Source of the DNA: Turbatrix aceti
Lineage: Eukaryota > Nematoda > Chromadorea > Rhabditida > Panagrolaimidae
Length of the DNA stretch: 64,000 bases
Direction of reading: 5' to 3'
NCBI GenBank assembly: GCA_963969345.1
Contig: OZ017769.1
Coordinates: forward strand, 2,547,600-2,611,599
The notes beneath the pieces were generated by a model. The model was not told the DNA's origin. It saw only the letters and a program-made list of their open reading frames with translations, and made no database searches. The position numbers and the translations under genes were made by a program. Positions within the stretch are counted from its first letter, which is position 1, and each line of letters opens with the position of its first letter. This document shows, one piece after another, positions 32,421 to 44,583 of the stretch.

Positions 32421-33310
32421 TGCACACCAAATCTATAGATCGCCATGGGTGTGGGGGAAAGAAACATAATGGATTTTTCAAGTTTTAACAGAAGCGTCAA
32501 TTTCTTTTTACACGTTCTAAATATAACACAATTACACATTTTTTAAAAGTGTATTTTTATTGCGGCAAACCCTTAAACAAGCACACCTCAAGCCTTTTGA
32601 AAAAATTTTACAGCAGCAAGGGAGATGGATGTGTAACACCAGTAGAAACAGTTTTTCTTATTTTTATGCTAAAAACAAGTTTAATTTATGCTTAATTTTA
32701 TGTCAAAACTGATAGGAAACAAACCAACCCGGATAAAGCAAAAAAAACAACGGAGTTGATGCCACAGTTCAAAATCGATAAACAATTGACCGCGCTCCTG
32801 AGTGTCGCGTTGTTGGCACATAACATACAAAAGTTGAATCCCACATTCAACAAAATATTTACCGTTGTTATAATAGCGGACTGAATAATAATTTTTATGT
32901 CAGATTTATAATTTGAAGATGTTCCATATTTTTTGCGCTGCAACAATAAATATTACAACAAAACACAAACGTGTTGTTTTTAAATCGTGTCGCATTGCGA
33001 GCCGATTTGTGACCGGCGATTAAGTAAATTTACAACTTTTGCAGACACTTTTAAAATTGTAAAAAAAAGTTATAAAAAATTATTCAGATGCCGGATTCTG
33101 AAGATTGGGTTTCAGAAATTTTTGAATATTTATTTTACAACTCGTTTGTTTTGAAAAGCAAAAAACTGATTTCGTTTTAGAAAAAGTTTCTTGGCACGAG
33201 TAATCAATTTGTTATACTCAACTTTTTCAAGAAACATTTGACCGTGCATATTTTGCTTCAAGGGGGGGTCAAAGGACTATTTTATCGGTTCGCAGCGTGG
33301 ATTATAAAAT
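32421..33310. repeat. contig-end duplicate, right copy
   Basis: Twin of 31335-32220. It starts at the base that follows the palindromic MITE and its TAA in the left copy, suggesting that the assembler stopped at the palindrome. Confidence 0.85.
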
Positions 33311-33845
33311 CTATATTAAAACAAAAACCTACTTTATACACAATACCGAGAAATAAAATTATGTGTATAATTTCCGAAGTTAAATGGCAGATCATTGATA
33401 ATCCAGCATTAATTTTATTGAATACATTGCGCAAATCTAATGGATGTGCTGCAGAAAATGCAACAAAAATACACGCTATGATAGCGTACCACCATTTCAT
33501 GCCATTTGGCGAAAAGACTTGTTGCTCGACGGAAGGGTAAAAAAACAATACACAACGATTTAACGACAACACGAAATTGGTGATCCCGTAGGCAGCATAT
33601 GAGGATTGAAAAATTGTTGTTAATACTTCATATGTTTTGCTTTTATAGGTTTTGGGAAAAGCTGAGTAGATCCCGTTGATTAGCTTTATGACAAGTTGGA
33701 AGATATTTAAAATGCTTATGATGACAATAAATTTATATGCACTGAGCCGACGAAGTTGAGCGTTTTGACAGATGATAACGATTAGAAACACACTGAAAAA
33801 AATAAAGCACATACACGACGCAATAATTGTCAGTCCGTAAAACAT
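32698..33845 (-). CDS. serpentine chemoreceptor, Srx-like (copy G3)
   Basis: Exons 33333-33845 and 32698-32937, phase 0, with a 395-nt intron (GTAGGT...TTGCAG), far longer than in G1 and G2. About 250 residues from MFYGLTIIASC, with TM1 FIFFSVFLIVIIC, the LSLNRCVLFFYPSVEQQVFS motif after TM3 and WWYAIIACIFVAF as TM4. Exon 2 carries TM6-TM7 and ends FLSVLT. The closest relative is G2. An in-frame extension to 33923 exists but lacks counterparts. Confidence 0.73.
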
Positions 33846-34185
33846 TTTTGGCACATTGCCGATGTAGAATTTTACAATTTTGACATTGCATTTTTTTGGC
33901 ATTTTTTTGCATACAGATTGCAAGAGTTGAAGGGAGTGGTTTTCTTATAAGCAAATTCATTTTTTCATTTTTTCATTTATTAACCGTCTCGAACATTCAA
34001 TAAGTTACAAGGATGGAGAGTCAGCTTGTTGTCCGATTCGATGTTCAATCAGAGTTGTCAATCAAAATTGCCAAATTTAAACTGTTCGGTTGGGTTTGTT
34101 GATATTCCGAGAATAACGTATTCTTGCTTTCATTTTTTTCCGTAACAAAGATAACAATTTGACAAAATACTTTTTTTGTGGGTGT

Positions 34186-34245
34186 GTATCGTATCATACG
34201 ATACACTTTGTCTATGATAACGATTCGTATGTTATCATAGACAAA
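34186..34245. repeat. two perfect inverted repeats in tandem
   Basis: GTATCGTATCATACGATAC (34186-34204) is a 9-bp palindrome with one central base. It is followed by a 15-bp perfect stem (34207-34221 and 34231-34245, GTCTATGATAAC inside) with a 9-nt loop. No poly-U tract follows. It could be the end of an unidentified repeat. Confidence 0.6.
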
Positions 34246-35055
34246 ACAAAAGTTGATACATAGTGTGAATCTGAATCTGTTGCGTCTGTATACTTCTTTT
34301 TAATTGAAAGGGTGTGGCAATTTCTGTCGTAGAAGCATTCACGACGCTCGTGGCGGCGTATCAATTTGAAGTGCGGAGGATTCAGAAATTATTCAGATCA
34401 TTTTTTATCTTTTTAAAGTTAAAACATTGCATCGTGGATTTTTGTGAAACAGAACAAAATTAAGGCAAACAAATGTATTATCAACGGAAATGTATAAAAA
34501 AAAAACATAGGATACGATAATATTTGTATTAGCGCCGTTTGCCGTTCGCGGCGGAACGCAGGGTTCTAAAAACACGGGTTTTTCGAATTTTCCACCGCCC
34601 GGGCTCGGACATGATGAATACAGCGACGACCAAATTCAGCGACCACAATAAAATCGGCGACGACCAAAATCAGCGTCGACCATGAGAAATGACTTTTTTG
34701 ACAGAGACCGAAGGATTCTGAACCAACCGCTGAGTTTTTTCCAGTTTTTACATCTATGTAATTGTCTTGACGCAAAAATTTTACTTATTTTTTTCGGACA
34801 CATTAACGATTTATGAATAAAACTACGAAAAAAACATTCGCCTGAAAGTAATACTATAAGGCAATTTTTTAACGTTCGCTCCTATGTATCTGTATTCCAT
34901 TTTAGGTTTTGGTGGTCGCTCCTTTCTCTATTATTTTTTTTAATAAAAATTTTGTTTTTTAATTTAAAATTAATATTCTTTGTGATTTTTAATAAAAAAA
35001 TGTGTCTGGTACGCCGTTTTTCTATTCTAGAAATTTGATTAGGTTTGGTATTCGT

Positions 35056-35179
35056 TTTAGGCGTCATCACATAGACACAAAGTGTTCACGTAAAAGCTTG
35101 ATTGCCTTTCCAGATTTTGTGTGTATAAAAGAAGCACGGTGATGCCTTTTTTGTCAATCCACAGCATAGTTGTACAACC
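35056..35179 (+). promoter_or_regulatory. conserved saposin-gene promoter with TATA box
   Basis: A block of about 120 bp directly before the ATG is nearly identical at all seven saposin-like genes: GTGTATAAAAGAAGCAC (TATA at 35124-35130), GGTGATGCCTTTTTTGTCAA, then CCACAGCATAGT(T/A)GTACAACC. The other TATA boxes are at 15122, 19391, 37797 and 45085 (minus) and 42570 and 50081 (plus). The promoters are more conserved than the mature coding parts. Confidence 0.7.
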
Positions 35180-35624
35180 ATGAAACAAGTCGCTGCAATC
35201 ATCCTTTTCCTTCTTGCTCATAACTTTACTCTTATCAGAGCCGATCACCCGTCACCACCATTTCATTTTCCTTTTCAATGCGAAACGTGCGAAAAAATCG
35301 TTGATGGGATGGAATACGCCGTCAACAAATTGGGTGCCAAAGCGGTCGGTCCAACGTTTTCATACTATAATAGAATACGGGATTATGCATATAATATTGA
35401 TGTATTTTCAGATCACGGCAGCTGTTTGCACGATCATTACAGATGGCGATCTTCCTTTTGATCTGTTATGCTATTTCATCGTCAATCATTTTGCAAAAGA
35501 AGTCTTCGAGCAAATAGAACAACAGACAATATCGTCAAGACAAATCTGCGATGCCCTCGAACTGTGCGATACTAATATGTATCTTTATTTTGATCAGCAT
35601 AATGCTTTGAAGTTGTCCCAATAA
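35180..35624 (+). CDS. saposin-like secreted protein (125 aa)
   Basis: Exons 35180-35344 and 35412-35624, intron with GTCGGT donor and TTTTCAG acceptor, phase 0. Signal peptide (MKQVAAIILFLLAHNFTLI), a His/Pro-rich linker, then a saposin-B domain with six Cys: CETC, then in exon 2 AVC, LLC, QIC and ELC, and a 20-residue tail. Proteins of this fold (NK-lysin, amoebapores, nematode SPP/caenopores) are small helical membrane-binding proteins, often antimicrobial and expressed in the gut. The membrane role is inferred from the fold. Its mirror copy is at 44584-45035. Confidence 0.83.
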
Positions 35625-37378
35625 TATTTGTTTCTAATTGTTGTCAACAGTTTTTTTTGTTATTCAACCCAAATAAATCGTGATTTGACGTGACGTTTTG
35701 GCTCTTGACACTCATGGTATGCTCTGTATACTTTTGGGTATAATTTTTAATTTTGTTGAATTTCTTCTGATTTAGGAGTTTAAACTTACAAGCAAAATGC
35801 TTGTAACAGTTATTTTGTCACACCCTAGATCGTTTTTTCCGAGTTATTTGGCGGCAAAAAGTCATTTATTATGACGCTTTTTCATGTCACTGGTTAGTTA
35901 TCATAATTAGTAACAAGTCTGAGAATAAAACAAAAATAAAAGACATTTTATTTAAGACCAAAATAAAAAAAATTGGTAAAATTTTTTTGTTTCGCGTGCT
36001 AGATTTGAGTTGCTCTAACTCTAACATTTTATCATTTTGTGAAAAAAAAGGAGCTGTAGCCCGAAAGAGTATTCTGTTGTGCATTTTTTGATCCATTTTA
36101 CTTGATAATTGGACTATTAGTTTACGACCAGAAACCCCACAAAAATAGAGGTCACGCAGTTGATTTTGGGAGAGATTTAACGGTATGTAACCTCCCGGAC
36201 TAAAACGCGTTTTTGAAAGCAAAAAGTAAAGGAGGGTCTGGCAGCTGTCGTCGTCACTGCCACAGGCTTGTTTTTTTTTCTTACTTAGAAAAAATAGACA
36301 GAACCAAATAAGTTGCGCGGTAGTCAAGTTTGTTCTCGTCGCCGTCTATCTACTAATTTATTTTTACCAATTAGATCCTGGTTCGATTGCGAACACTGGC
36401 AAAATTTTTTTTCAACATTTTCTCTGTATGCAACAGTAATTTAAAAATTCTTAGAATTAAAAAAATTTTAAAAAATCTAGTTTTCAACATTTACCCCGAT
36501 TTAGGCAGCCATTTCGATCGTGTTCAATAAATTTCATTCAACTATACTCTTCACAAACGAAAAACAATTAATTTATTTATTAACAAACGCGACCATGATC
36601 CAGTTGATAAATAATGAAAATCCCGTAGACTTTTTTGAACACGGAAATGCAAATTGACGTGGGCAATTTTATTTCCGCCAGTTGTGCCTTTTTTGTTATT
36701 TATATAAATGATGTTTACTCAAGTTGTTTGATTACCGGGGAGCATTTTTTGAGGAGTTTATGTTTGTGATCAAAGCCGGAAATAATTTATTTTTCGGTGA
36801 CACAACTTTGTTGCCGACTGCAGTTGCCTAGAAACAAAGTTTTTGAAAGTGTTGGCAAGCGTGGTGAAAAAAAGTAACGACAATTTTTTTGCTGTTTTGC
36901 TTTGAAATTTTTAAAATTATCAGCTGTCAAACTTTTGTTTTCTTTTTGGAATATTCTGGTAATTTAACGTTCTTACGATACAAAAAACATTTGTATTTTG
37001 TTCTATTTTTGAATCCAAATTGATAACGCAGCCTGAGCGTTACAGGTACAAGAACAGGGCGCGCCTTAAGGCGTACTCAGATTTTTCAAACAACAACACA
37101 TCCCCTCCAATACATCCATTGTGTCTGGACGTATTATAGATATCAAAATGCATACGCAAGTACATAAAGCTAGCATTTTTTTGTGGGTAAAAAAAAATAA
37201 ATGCAAGTTTTTCTGAGATATCCGTATACGTACATAAATATGGTCTATAAATCACGATCTGTATTTATTTGAGTTGGATAACAAAAATTGTCCACATGTT
37301 AGTGTTCAATTGACAACAATTAGAAACGACTATTAATGGGACAAATTCAAAACGTCATTCTGTTTCAACAAAAAAAAC

Positions 37379-37747
37379 TTAGTGGCACATGTGGATGAAC
37401 TGACATATTTGTTCTGGTGGTAATTCGTGTTCTTCTATTTTCTTCATGACATCGGCTGCAAAATGCTTGACAATAAAAAAACATGCGGCATCAATTAAAG
37501 GATCAGCTACTGAAATCGCCGTGCAAGTAGCCGCCGTTATCTGAAAATTGATATTTATGTTATTATACGAAAACGTTCAACCTACCTCTTTGACGCCGAG
37601 GTCTTCGACTAGCTCTACGACTTTGGTGCACGCTTTGCATTTAAAATGAAAAGATAGTTCGTCATCGCCATACAGATCGTATTGTGCACTGGTAACAGTA
37701 AGGTTCGAAGCAAGAAGGAAAAAGATGATTCCAACGACTTGTTTCAT
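37379..37747 (-). CDS. saposin-like secreted protein (107 aa)
   Basis: Exons 37586-37747 and 37379-37540, a 45-nt intron, phase 0. Signal peptide MKQVVGIIFFLLASNLTVTS, acidic linker (YDLYGDDE), six Cys (CKAC, TC, AC, IC, MC) with the last Cys two residues from the end. Two further copies (42626 and 50137) differ by a few residues (VELVEDL here, VELFVDL there). The linker is unlike the His/Pro-rich linker of the 35180 copy, so two subtypes coexist in each palindrome arm. Confidence 0.83.
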
Positions 37748-39395
37748 GGTTGTACTACTATGCTGTGGATTGACAAAAAAGGCATCACCGTGCTTCTTTT
37801 ATACACACAAAATTTGGAAAAGCAATCATGTACACTTTGCGTGACGCCTAAAACGAATATCAAACCTAATCAAATTTCTAGAATAGAAAAACGGCGAACC
37901 AGACACATACAAAAGAATATTAATTTTTTCTGGGATTGCACTTTAAAAAATACAGAAAACAGCTATCACAATAGAATACAGACAGGATTACAGATGGGAT
38001 TGCACTTTAAAAAATACAGAAAGCAGCGTTTGTCTGATACCCAATAAATGTTATCTGCCTCTGCCTGGTCTCACCCCTCCCATTGTCTGTACTCGACAGA
38101 CCATCGACGTACAGCATTCAACAGAGACTGTTGTGCAACCGTCAAGAACGTGAGGAGCCGTTCTTTGACATCGACGAAAAATTTTGTTGCAACACTGTCG
38201 CCGACTGCAGTTGCCGAGAAAAGCTATTTTTGAAAGTGTTGGCAAGCGTGGTGAAAAAAAGTAACGACAATTTTTTTGCTGTTTTGCTCTGAAATGTTTA
38301 AAATTATCAGCTGCCAAACTTTTATTTTTCTTTTTGGAATATTCTGGTAATTTTATGTTCTTACGATACTAAAAACATTTGTATTTTGTTTTTGAATCCA
38401 AATTGATTCCGCAGCCAATTGCCTTTTGTATTAAAAAAGAATGCCGCAATCATACTGGATGCGCATCGACGTGCGAACATACCTTTTGGGCCGCAACCCG
38501 GGCTTTACCGTCCACTAATCAAAAATTTTTGGCACATTCTGACAGGTCCAGACGTCTCGAACTACTTGTGCGCGACAACATTTGAGACGCGTCCAAGTGC
38601 GAACATACCTTACAGGTGCCATCGCAGTGCCTTGCATCTTGGATGGTATGAAAACAGATTTTGTTATACAGACACGTTTGAAAAATATTCGACGACACCT
38701 TGTCAAGCACTACTTTCGTGACAATGCCGTAAATAACAGCTTGTCAAAAAGTAAAACGAGGTAAAATTTATAAGCGCTACACTTTCGTCAATTCGTATTT
38801 ATTACAAACATTGAATCGTTGAAACAGCACATCATGTCTGGATAAAATCAACGTCATCGACGTGAAAATGATAAAAACGAGAAAACTTCAGAGTTCGGCC
38901 TGTTTCGCGGTCCAGGTGTGAGCATCTGAACAAAGAAACGCAGGAGTTGATGCCTTCAATTATTTTGCTTCACTTCATAAATATTTTCGCCCCTGAAAAC
39001 CCATATCCCTTGGAGGCTCGGATCGATCTCCAATTACGTAGGAAATACGCGGCAATGCGCCATCGACCGCTGTCGTGGACCACAAGCTGCGGAAGAACAT
39101 GTTGTGCTTACTGAATAAAAATTAATTGGCAACTTCGATCACAACTACTTTCGCCCCACAAAAATGCAAATGTCCAGATAATCAAAAACTGACAAAAAGA
39201 CTTTTATTAAAAAAATCAATAAAAGCACAATCACACAATGATCCACAGCAACGTGGATATTCAAAATTTGAAAGAAGCAACAACAGACAGTATCAACCGA
39301 TCAAGTTATAAGAGACTTGATACACATGGTCAAAGAAGACGAAGTTCACGCAGGTTGATCAAACAACGGACGCGGAAATTGGAAACTGAAAATCA

Positions 39396-39695
39396 TCAGA
39401 GTTCGGCCTGTTTCGCGGTCGAGGTGTTAGGCACGTCGATCGATCTGCGTGGTCGACGATCAGCCTTGGGGGCCCAAGTGACGTGGATAGGGCAGACTTT
39501 TTGTTCCGAAAGAGAAGTGGATGGCGGATGCCCGACGGCTTGCTCGGGTTTCACGGTGGCGGGGATGCCCAATGCGGCTTCGCAATGGATGCAGGGCGTC
39601 GGCTCCAGGTCGGCTTTATTCATTTCTCGGGGGGCGCACTCCGTGATGCTGAGGCGAGAAGGACGGCGAGGTGTGTCAACGGTTGAGGTGGACAT
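39396..39695 (-). CDS. Cys-containing protein of unknown family, copy 1 (99 aa)
   Basis: Same protein as the 40673 copy, where the features are described; here the tail reads NTSTAKQAEL. The ATG is preceded by a TCAG acceptor and a 22-nt leader on the minus strand. It is GC-rich compared with the rest of the arm. Confidence 0.5.
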   Translation of the reverse strand: MSTSTVDTPRRPSRLSITECAPREMNKADLEPTPCIHCEAALGIPATVKPEQAVGHPPSTSLSEQKVCPIHVTWAPKADRRPRRSIDVPNTSTAKQAEL

Positions 39696-39760
39696 GTTGT
39701 GAAGTGAAGTTGATAATCTGAAAAAAAAATAGATTGAAAAATAAGCAAGAGCAAAAAACG

Positions 39761-40600
39761 CAAAGTTGTGCAGTGCCACAAAAACAAATTACAAACAAGT
39801 GATAGAGAGGTAAGCGCGCGCGACTGTCCCTTCCAGAAAACTTAGTAAGCACGACTCCATACATCCAGCCGGTCAGGAGAATACGCACATGCGAACAGTT
39901 AGCCGGGTTCAAAGAGGTGTCCAATAAACTTGTTATTCCAAAATAGAGCGATAAGCGCAAAGAAAGAAAAAAGCGATTGGGCGGTGCGGTGCCAAATCGC
40001 TTTCATCTCCGCCAGACGGCACCGCTGCTTTAGGAAGTGGAAGTGGCTCTCTAGGGCTTGCACCGCAACTGCGCGCCGCAAAAGAAAAAACGAAAGAACT
40101 ATGCCGATCAGACTCTTTAGTGACACTGTCATAAATGGCCCAAAAATGCAACTGGCTGCCAAAAAGTAAAGCTTGGTAAAATTTATGAATGCTAAAGCTA
40201 TTAAAGTCTATTGCAAGGATATGATTAGGAAGGAAAGATTCACGAGGGTGGTCAGGACATTGCTAAACCGGGGAATGGCCGGTGAAAAGACGCTAACCAA
40301 ATATTTAATGGTTGTCGGAAGGGGCACCTGGTGGTGGCAGTGGCATGCTGTGCATTTTCCCGCCTAAATCATCCAGGAAGGGGGCGTTCCCAGCGCGCGC
40401 AACACTGCCAGTATATCCATGAGTGAGCCCTGGATGTGCAACTCTTCGCGCCGCCCCTTCACTTATCCCCGATAAGTTTAAGTTAACCATTTAGTATATT
40501 ACTTCGACCAACCGTCTGCGCGGTGACTTTTCCGTTCCGCTCCCCACCTTTACCTTTGCCATTGAATAATGTTTTATCCATTGACTTAGCTTGCTTGTCC
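39761..40600. other. spacer of palindrome 1
   Basis: About 0.84 kb that is not mirrored. It is GC-richer, with several overlapping frames on both strands (for example 39899-40162 minus, hydrophobic start) and a CCCGATAAGTTTAAGTTAACC stretch near 40470. None has a convincing gene structure. The same spacer recurs at 47272-48111. Confidence 0.55.
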
Positions 40601-40672
40601 ATCACTTTGCGCTTCTTGCTTCTGTTCATTTTTCAATCTATTTTTTTCAGATTATCAACTTCACTTCACACC

Positions 40673-40972
40673 ATGTCCACCTCAACCGTTGACACACCTC
40701 GCCGTCCTTCTCGCCTCAGCATCACGGAGTGCGCCCCCCGAGAAATGAATAAAGCCGACCTGGAGCCGACGCCCTGCATCCATTGCGAAGCCGCATTGGG
40801 CATCCCCGCCACCGTGAAACCCGAGCAAGCCGTCGGGCATCCGCCATCCACTTCTCTTTCGGAACAAAAAGTCTGCCCTATCCACGTCACTTGGGCCCCC
40901 AAGGCTGATCGTCGACCACGCAGATCGATCGACGTGCCTAACACCTGCACCGCGAAACAGGCCGAACTCTGA
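40673..40972 (+). CDS. Cys-containing protein of unknown family, copy 2 (99 aa)
   Basis: ATG 22 nt after TTTTTTTCAG, a good cis- or trans-splice acceptor; single coding exon starting MSTSTVDTPRRPSRLSIT. It has four Cys or His-Cys groups (ECAP, CIHCEAALG, CPIHVTW) that could bind one zinc, a basic segment KADRRPRRS and the terminal sequence CTAKQAEL. No signal peptide, so cytosolic or nuclear. The C-terminal coding end is repeated about 480 bp downstream (41448-41480: ACCTGGACCGCGAAACAGGC), perhaps an alternative last exon. No family is recognised. Four copies occur in the window, two on each strand. Confidence 0.55.
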   Translation: MSTSTVDTPRRPSRLSITECAPREMNKADLEPTPCIHCEAALGIPATVKPEQAVGHPPSTSLSEQKVCPIHVTWAPKADRRPRRSIDVPNTCTAKQAEL

Positions 40973-42625
40973 TGATTTTCAGTTTCCAATTTCCGCGTCC
41001 GTTGACTGATCAACCTGCGTGAACTTCGTCTTCTTTGACCATGTGTATCAAGTCTCTTATAACTTGATCGGTTGATACTGTCTGTTGTTGCTTCTTTCAA
41101 ATTTTGAATATCCACGTTGCTGTGGATCATTGTGTGATTGTGCTTTTATTGATTTTTTTAATAAAAGTCTTTTTGTCAGTTTTTGATTATCTGGACACTT
41201 GCATTTTTGGGGGGCGAAAGTAGTTGTGATCGAAGTTGCCAATTAATTTTTATTCAGTAAGCACAACATGTTCTTCCGCAGCTTGTGGTCCACGACAGCG
41301 GTCGATGGCGCATTGCCGCGTATTTCCTACGTAATTGGAGATCGAGCCGAGCCTCCAAGGGATATGGGTTTTCAGGGGCGAAAATATTTATGAAGTGAAG
41401 CAAAATAATTGAAGGCATCAACTCCTGCGTTTCTTTGTTCAGATGCTCACACCTGGACCGCGAAACAGGCCGAACTCTGAAGTTTTCTCGTTTTTATCAT
41501 TTTCACGTCGATGACGTTGATTTTATCCAGACATGATGTGCTGTTTCAACGATTCAATGTTTGTAATAAATACGAATTGACGAAAGTGTAGCGCTTATAA
41601 ATTTTACCTTGTTTTACTTTTTGACAAGCTGTTATTTACGGCATTGTCACGAAAGTAGTGCTTGACAAGGTGTCGTCGAATATTTTTCAAACGTGTCCGT
41701 ATAACAAAATCTGTTTTCATACCATCCAAGATGCAAGGTACTGCGATGGCACCTGTAAGGTATGTTCGCACTTGGACGCGTCTCAAATGTTGTCGCGCAC
41801 AAGTAGTTCGAGACGTCTGGACCTGTCAGAATGTGCCAAAAATTTTTGATTAGTGGACGGTAAAGCCCGGGTTGCGGCCCAAAAGGTATGTTCGCACGTC
41901 GATGCGCATCCAGTATGATTGCGGCATTCTTTTTTAATACAAAAGGCAATTGGCTGCGGAATCAATTTGGACTCAAAAATAGAACAAAATACAAATGTTT
42001 TTAGTATCGTAAGAACATAAAATTACCAGAATATTCCAAAAAGAAAAATAAAAGTTTGGCAGCTGATAATTTTAAACATTTCAGAGCAAAACAGCAAAAA
42101 AATTGTCGTTACTTTTTTTCACCACGCTTGCCAACACTTTCAAAAATAGCTTTTCTCGGCAACTGCAGTCGGCGACAGTGTTGCAACAAAATTTTTCGTC
42201 GATGTCAAAGAACGGCTCCTCACGTTGTTGACGGTTGCACAACAGTCTCTGTTGAATGCTGTACGTCGATGGTCTGTCGAGTACAGACAATGGGAGGGGT
42301 GAGACCAGGCAGAGGCAGATAACATTTATTGGGTATCAGACAAACGCTGCTTTCTGTATTTTTTAAAGTGCAATCCCATCTGTAATCCTGTCTGTATTCT
42401 ATTGTGATAGCTGTTTTCTGTATTTTTTAAAGTGCAATCCCAGAAAAAATTAATATTCTTTTGTATGTGTCTGGTTCGCCGTTTTTCTATTCTAGAAATT
42501 TGATTAGGTTTGATATTCGTTTTAGGCGTCACGCAAAGTGTACATGATTGCTTTTCCAAATTTTGTGTGTATAAAAGAAGCACGGTGATGCCTTTTTTGT
42601 CAATCCACAGCATAGTAGTACAACC

Positions 42626-42994
42626 ATGAAACAAGTCGTTGGAATCATCTTTTTCCTTCTTGCTTCGAACCTTACTGTTACCAGTGCACAATACGATCTG
42701 TATGGCGATGACGAACTATCTTTTCATTTTAAATGCAAAGCGTGCACCAAAGTCGTAGAGCTATTCGTAGACCTCGGCGTCAAAGAGGTAGGTTGAACGT
42801 TTTCGTATAATAACAAAAATATCAATTTTCAGATAACGGCGGCTACTTGCACGGCGATTTCAGTAGCTGATCCTTTAATTGATGCCGCATGTTTTTTTAT
42901 TGTCAAGCATTTTGCAGCCGAAGTCATGAAGAAAATAGAAGAACACGAATTACCACCAGAACAAATATGTCAGTTCATCCACATGTGCCACTAA
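42626..42994 (+). CDS. saposin-like secreted protein (107 aa), mirror copy
   Basis: Exons 42626-42787 and 42833-42994. Mirror of the 37747 gene in the right arm, with VELFVDL in place of VELVEDL. All six Cys, the signal peptide, promoter block and intron are intact. Confidence 0.83.
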
Positions 42995-44583
42995 GTTTTT
43001 TTTGTTGAAACAGAATGACGTTTTGAATTTGTCCCATTAACAGTCGTTTCTAATTGTTGTCAATTGAACACTAACATGTGGACAATTTTTGTTATCCAAC
43101 TCAAATAAATACAGATCGTGATTTATAGATCATATTTATGTACGTATACGGATATCTCAGAAAAACTTGCATTTATTTTTTTTTTACCCACAAAAAAATG
43201 CTAGCTTTATGTACTTGCGTATGCATTTTGATATCTATAATACGTCCAGACACAATGGATGTATTGGAGGGGATGTGTTGTTGTTTGAAAAATCTGAGTA
43301 CGCCTTGTTCTTGTACCTGTAACGCTCAGGCTGCGGAATCAATTTGGATTCAAAAATAGAAAAAAATACAAATGTTTTTAGTATCCTAAGAACGTTAAAT
43401 TACCAGAATATTCCAAAAAGAAAAATAAAAGTTTGACAGCTGCTAATTTTAAACATTTCAAAGCGAAACAGCAAAAAAATTGTCGTTACTTTTTTTCACC
43501 ACGCAACAAAGTTGTGTCACCGAAAAATAAATTATTTCCGGCTTTGATCACAAACATAAACTCCTCAAAAAATGCTCCCCGGTAATCAAACAACTGAGTA
43601 AGCATCATTTATATAAATAACAAAAAAGGCACAACTGGCGGAAATAAAATTGCCCACGTCAATTTGCATTTCCGTGTTCAAAAAAGTCTACGGGATTTTC
43701 ATTATTTATCAACTGGATCATGGTCGCGTTTGTTAATAAATAAATTAATTGTTTTTCGTTTGTGAAGAGTATAGTTGAATGAAATTTATTGAACACGATC
43801 GAAATGGCTGCCTAAATCGGGGTAAATGTTGAAAACTAGATTTTTTAAAATTTTTTTAATTCTAAGAATTTTTAAATTACTGTTGCATACAGAGAAAATG
43901 TTGAAAAAAAATTTTGCCAGTGTTCGCAATCGAACCAGGATCTAATTGGTAAAAATAAATTAGTAGATAGACGGCGACGAGAACAAACTTGACTACCGCG
44001 CAACTTATTTGGTTCTGTCTATTTTTTCTAAGTAAGAAAAAAAAACAAGCCTGTGGCAGTGACGACGACAGCTGCCAGACCCTCCTTTACTTTTTGCTTT
44101 CAAAAACGCGTTTTAGTCCGGGAGGTTACATACCGTTAAATCTCTCCCAAAATCAACTGCGTGACCTCTATTTTTGTGGGGTTTCTGGTCGTAAACTAAT
44201 AGTCCTATTATCAAGTAAAATGGATCAAAAAATGCACAACAGAATACTCTTTCGGGCTACAGCTCCTTTTTTTTCACAAAATGATAAAATGTTAGAGTTA
44301 GAGCAACTCAAATCTAGCACGCGAAACAAAAAAATTTTACCAATTTTTTTTATTTTGGTCTTAAATAAAATGTCTTTTATTTTTGTTTTATTCTCAGACT
44401 TGTTACTAATTATGATAACTAACCAGTGACATGAAAAAGCGTCATAATAAATGACTTTTTGTTGCCAAATAACTCGGAAAAAACGATCTAGGGTGAGTGT
44501 CAAGAGCCAAAACGTCACGTCAAATCACGATTTATTTGGGTTGGATAACAAAAAAAAATGTTAACAACAATTAGAAACAAATA

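Larger units (their letters stand above)
34531..39760. repeat. giant palindrome 1, left arm
   Basis: From AGCGCCGTTTGCCGTTCGCG at 34531 the sequence matches, inverted, the DNA ending at 45688. It contains two saposin-like genes, one Cys-containing ORF and two copies of a 230-bp subrepeat (about 36810-37040 and 38188-38415, TTGCCGACTGCAGTTGCC...TTGGAATATTCTGGTAATTT). Inner similarity fades at about 39740-39770. Confidence 0.92.

Noticed and set aside
35887..36327. 146-codon ORF on the minus strand, mirrored at 43989-44429.
   Set aside because: Lys/Phe-rich, its end coincides with a retroposon-tail sequence (ATGATAACTAACCAG), and its conservation is explained by arm identity.
36330..36400. tRNA-like B box (GGTTCGATTGC) in both palindrome arms.
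   Set aside because: No A box, T stem or acceptor pairing supports a cloverleaf.
38419..38721. 100-codon ORF repeated four times in the palindromes, with overlapping frames of similar length on the other strand.
   Set aside because: Three competing frames are equally conserved by simple copy identity, and no start context or domain favours one. A repeated AAGGTATGTTCGCAC could be donors, but no gene model works.
39899..40162. Hydrophobic ORF in the palindrome spacer, also at 47410-47673.
   Set aside because: Overlapping frames on both strands have similar length; there is no promoter or splice support.
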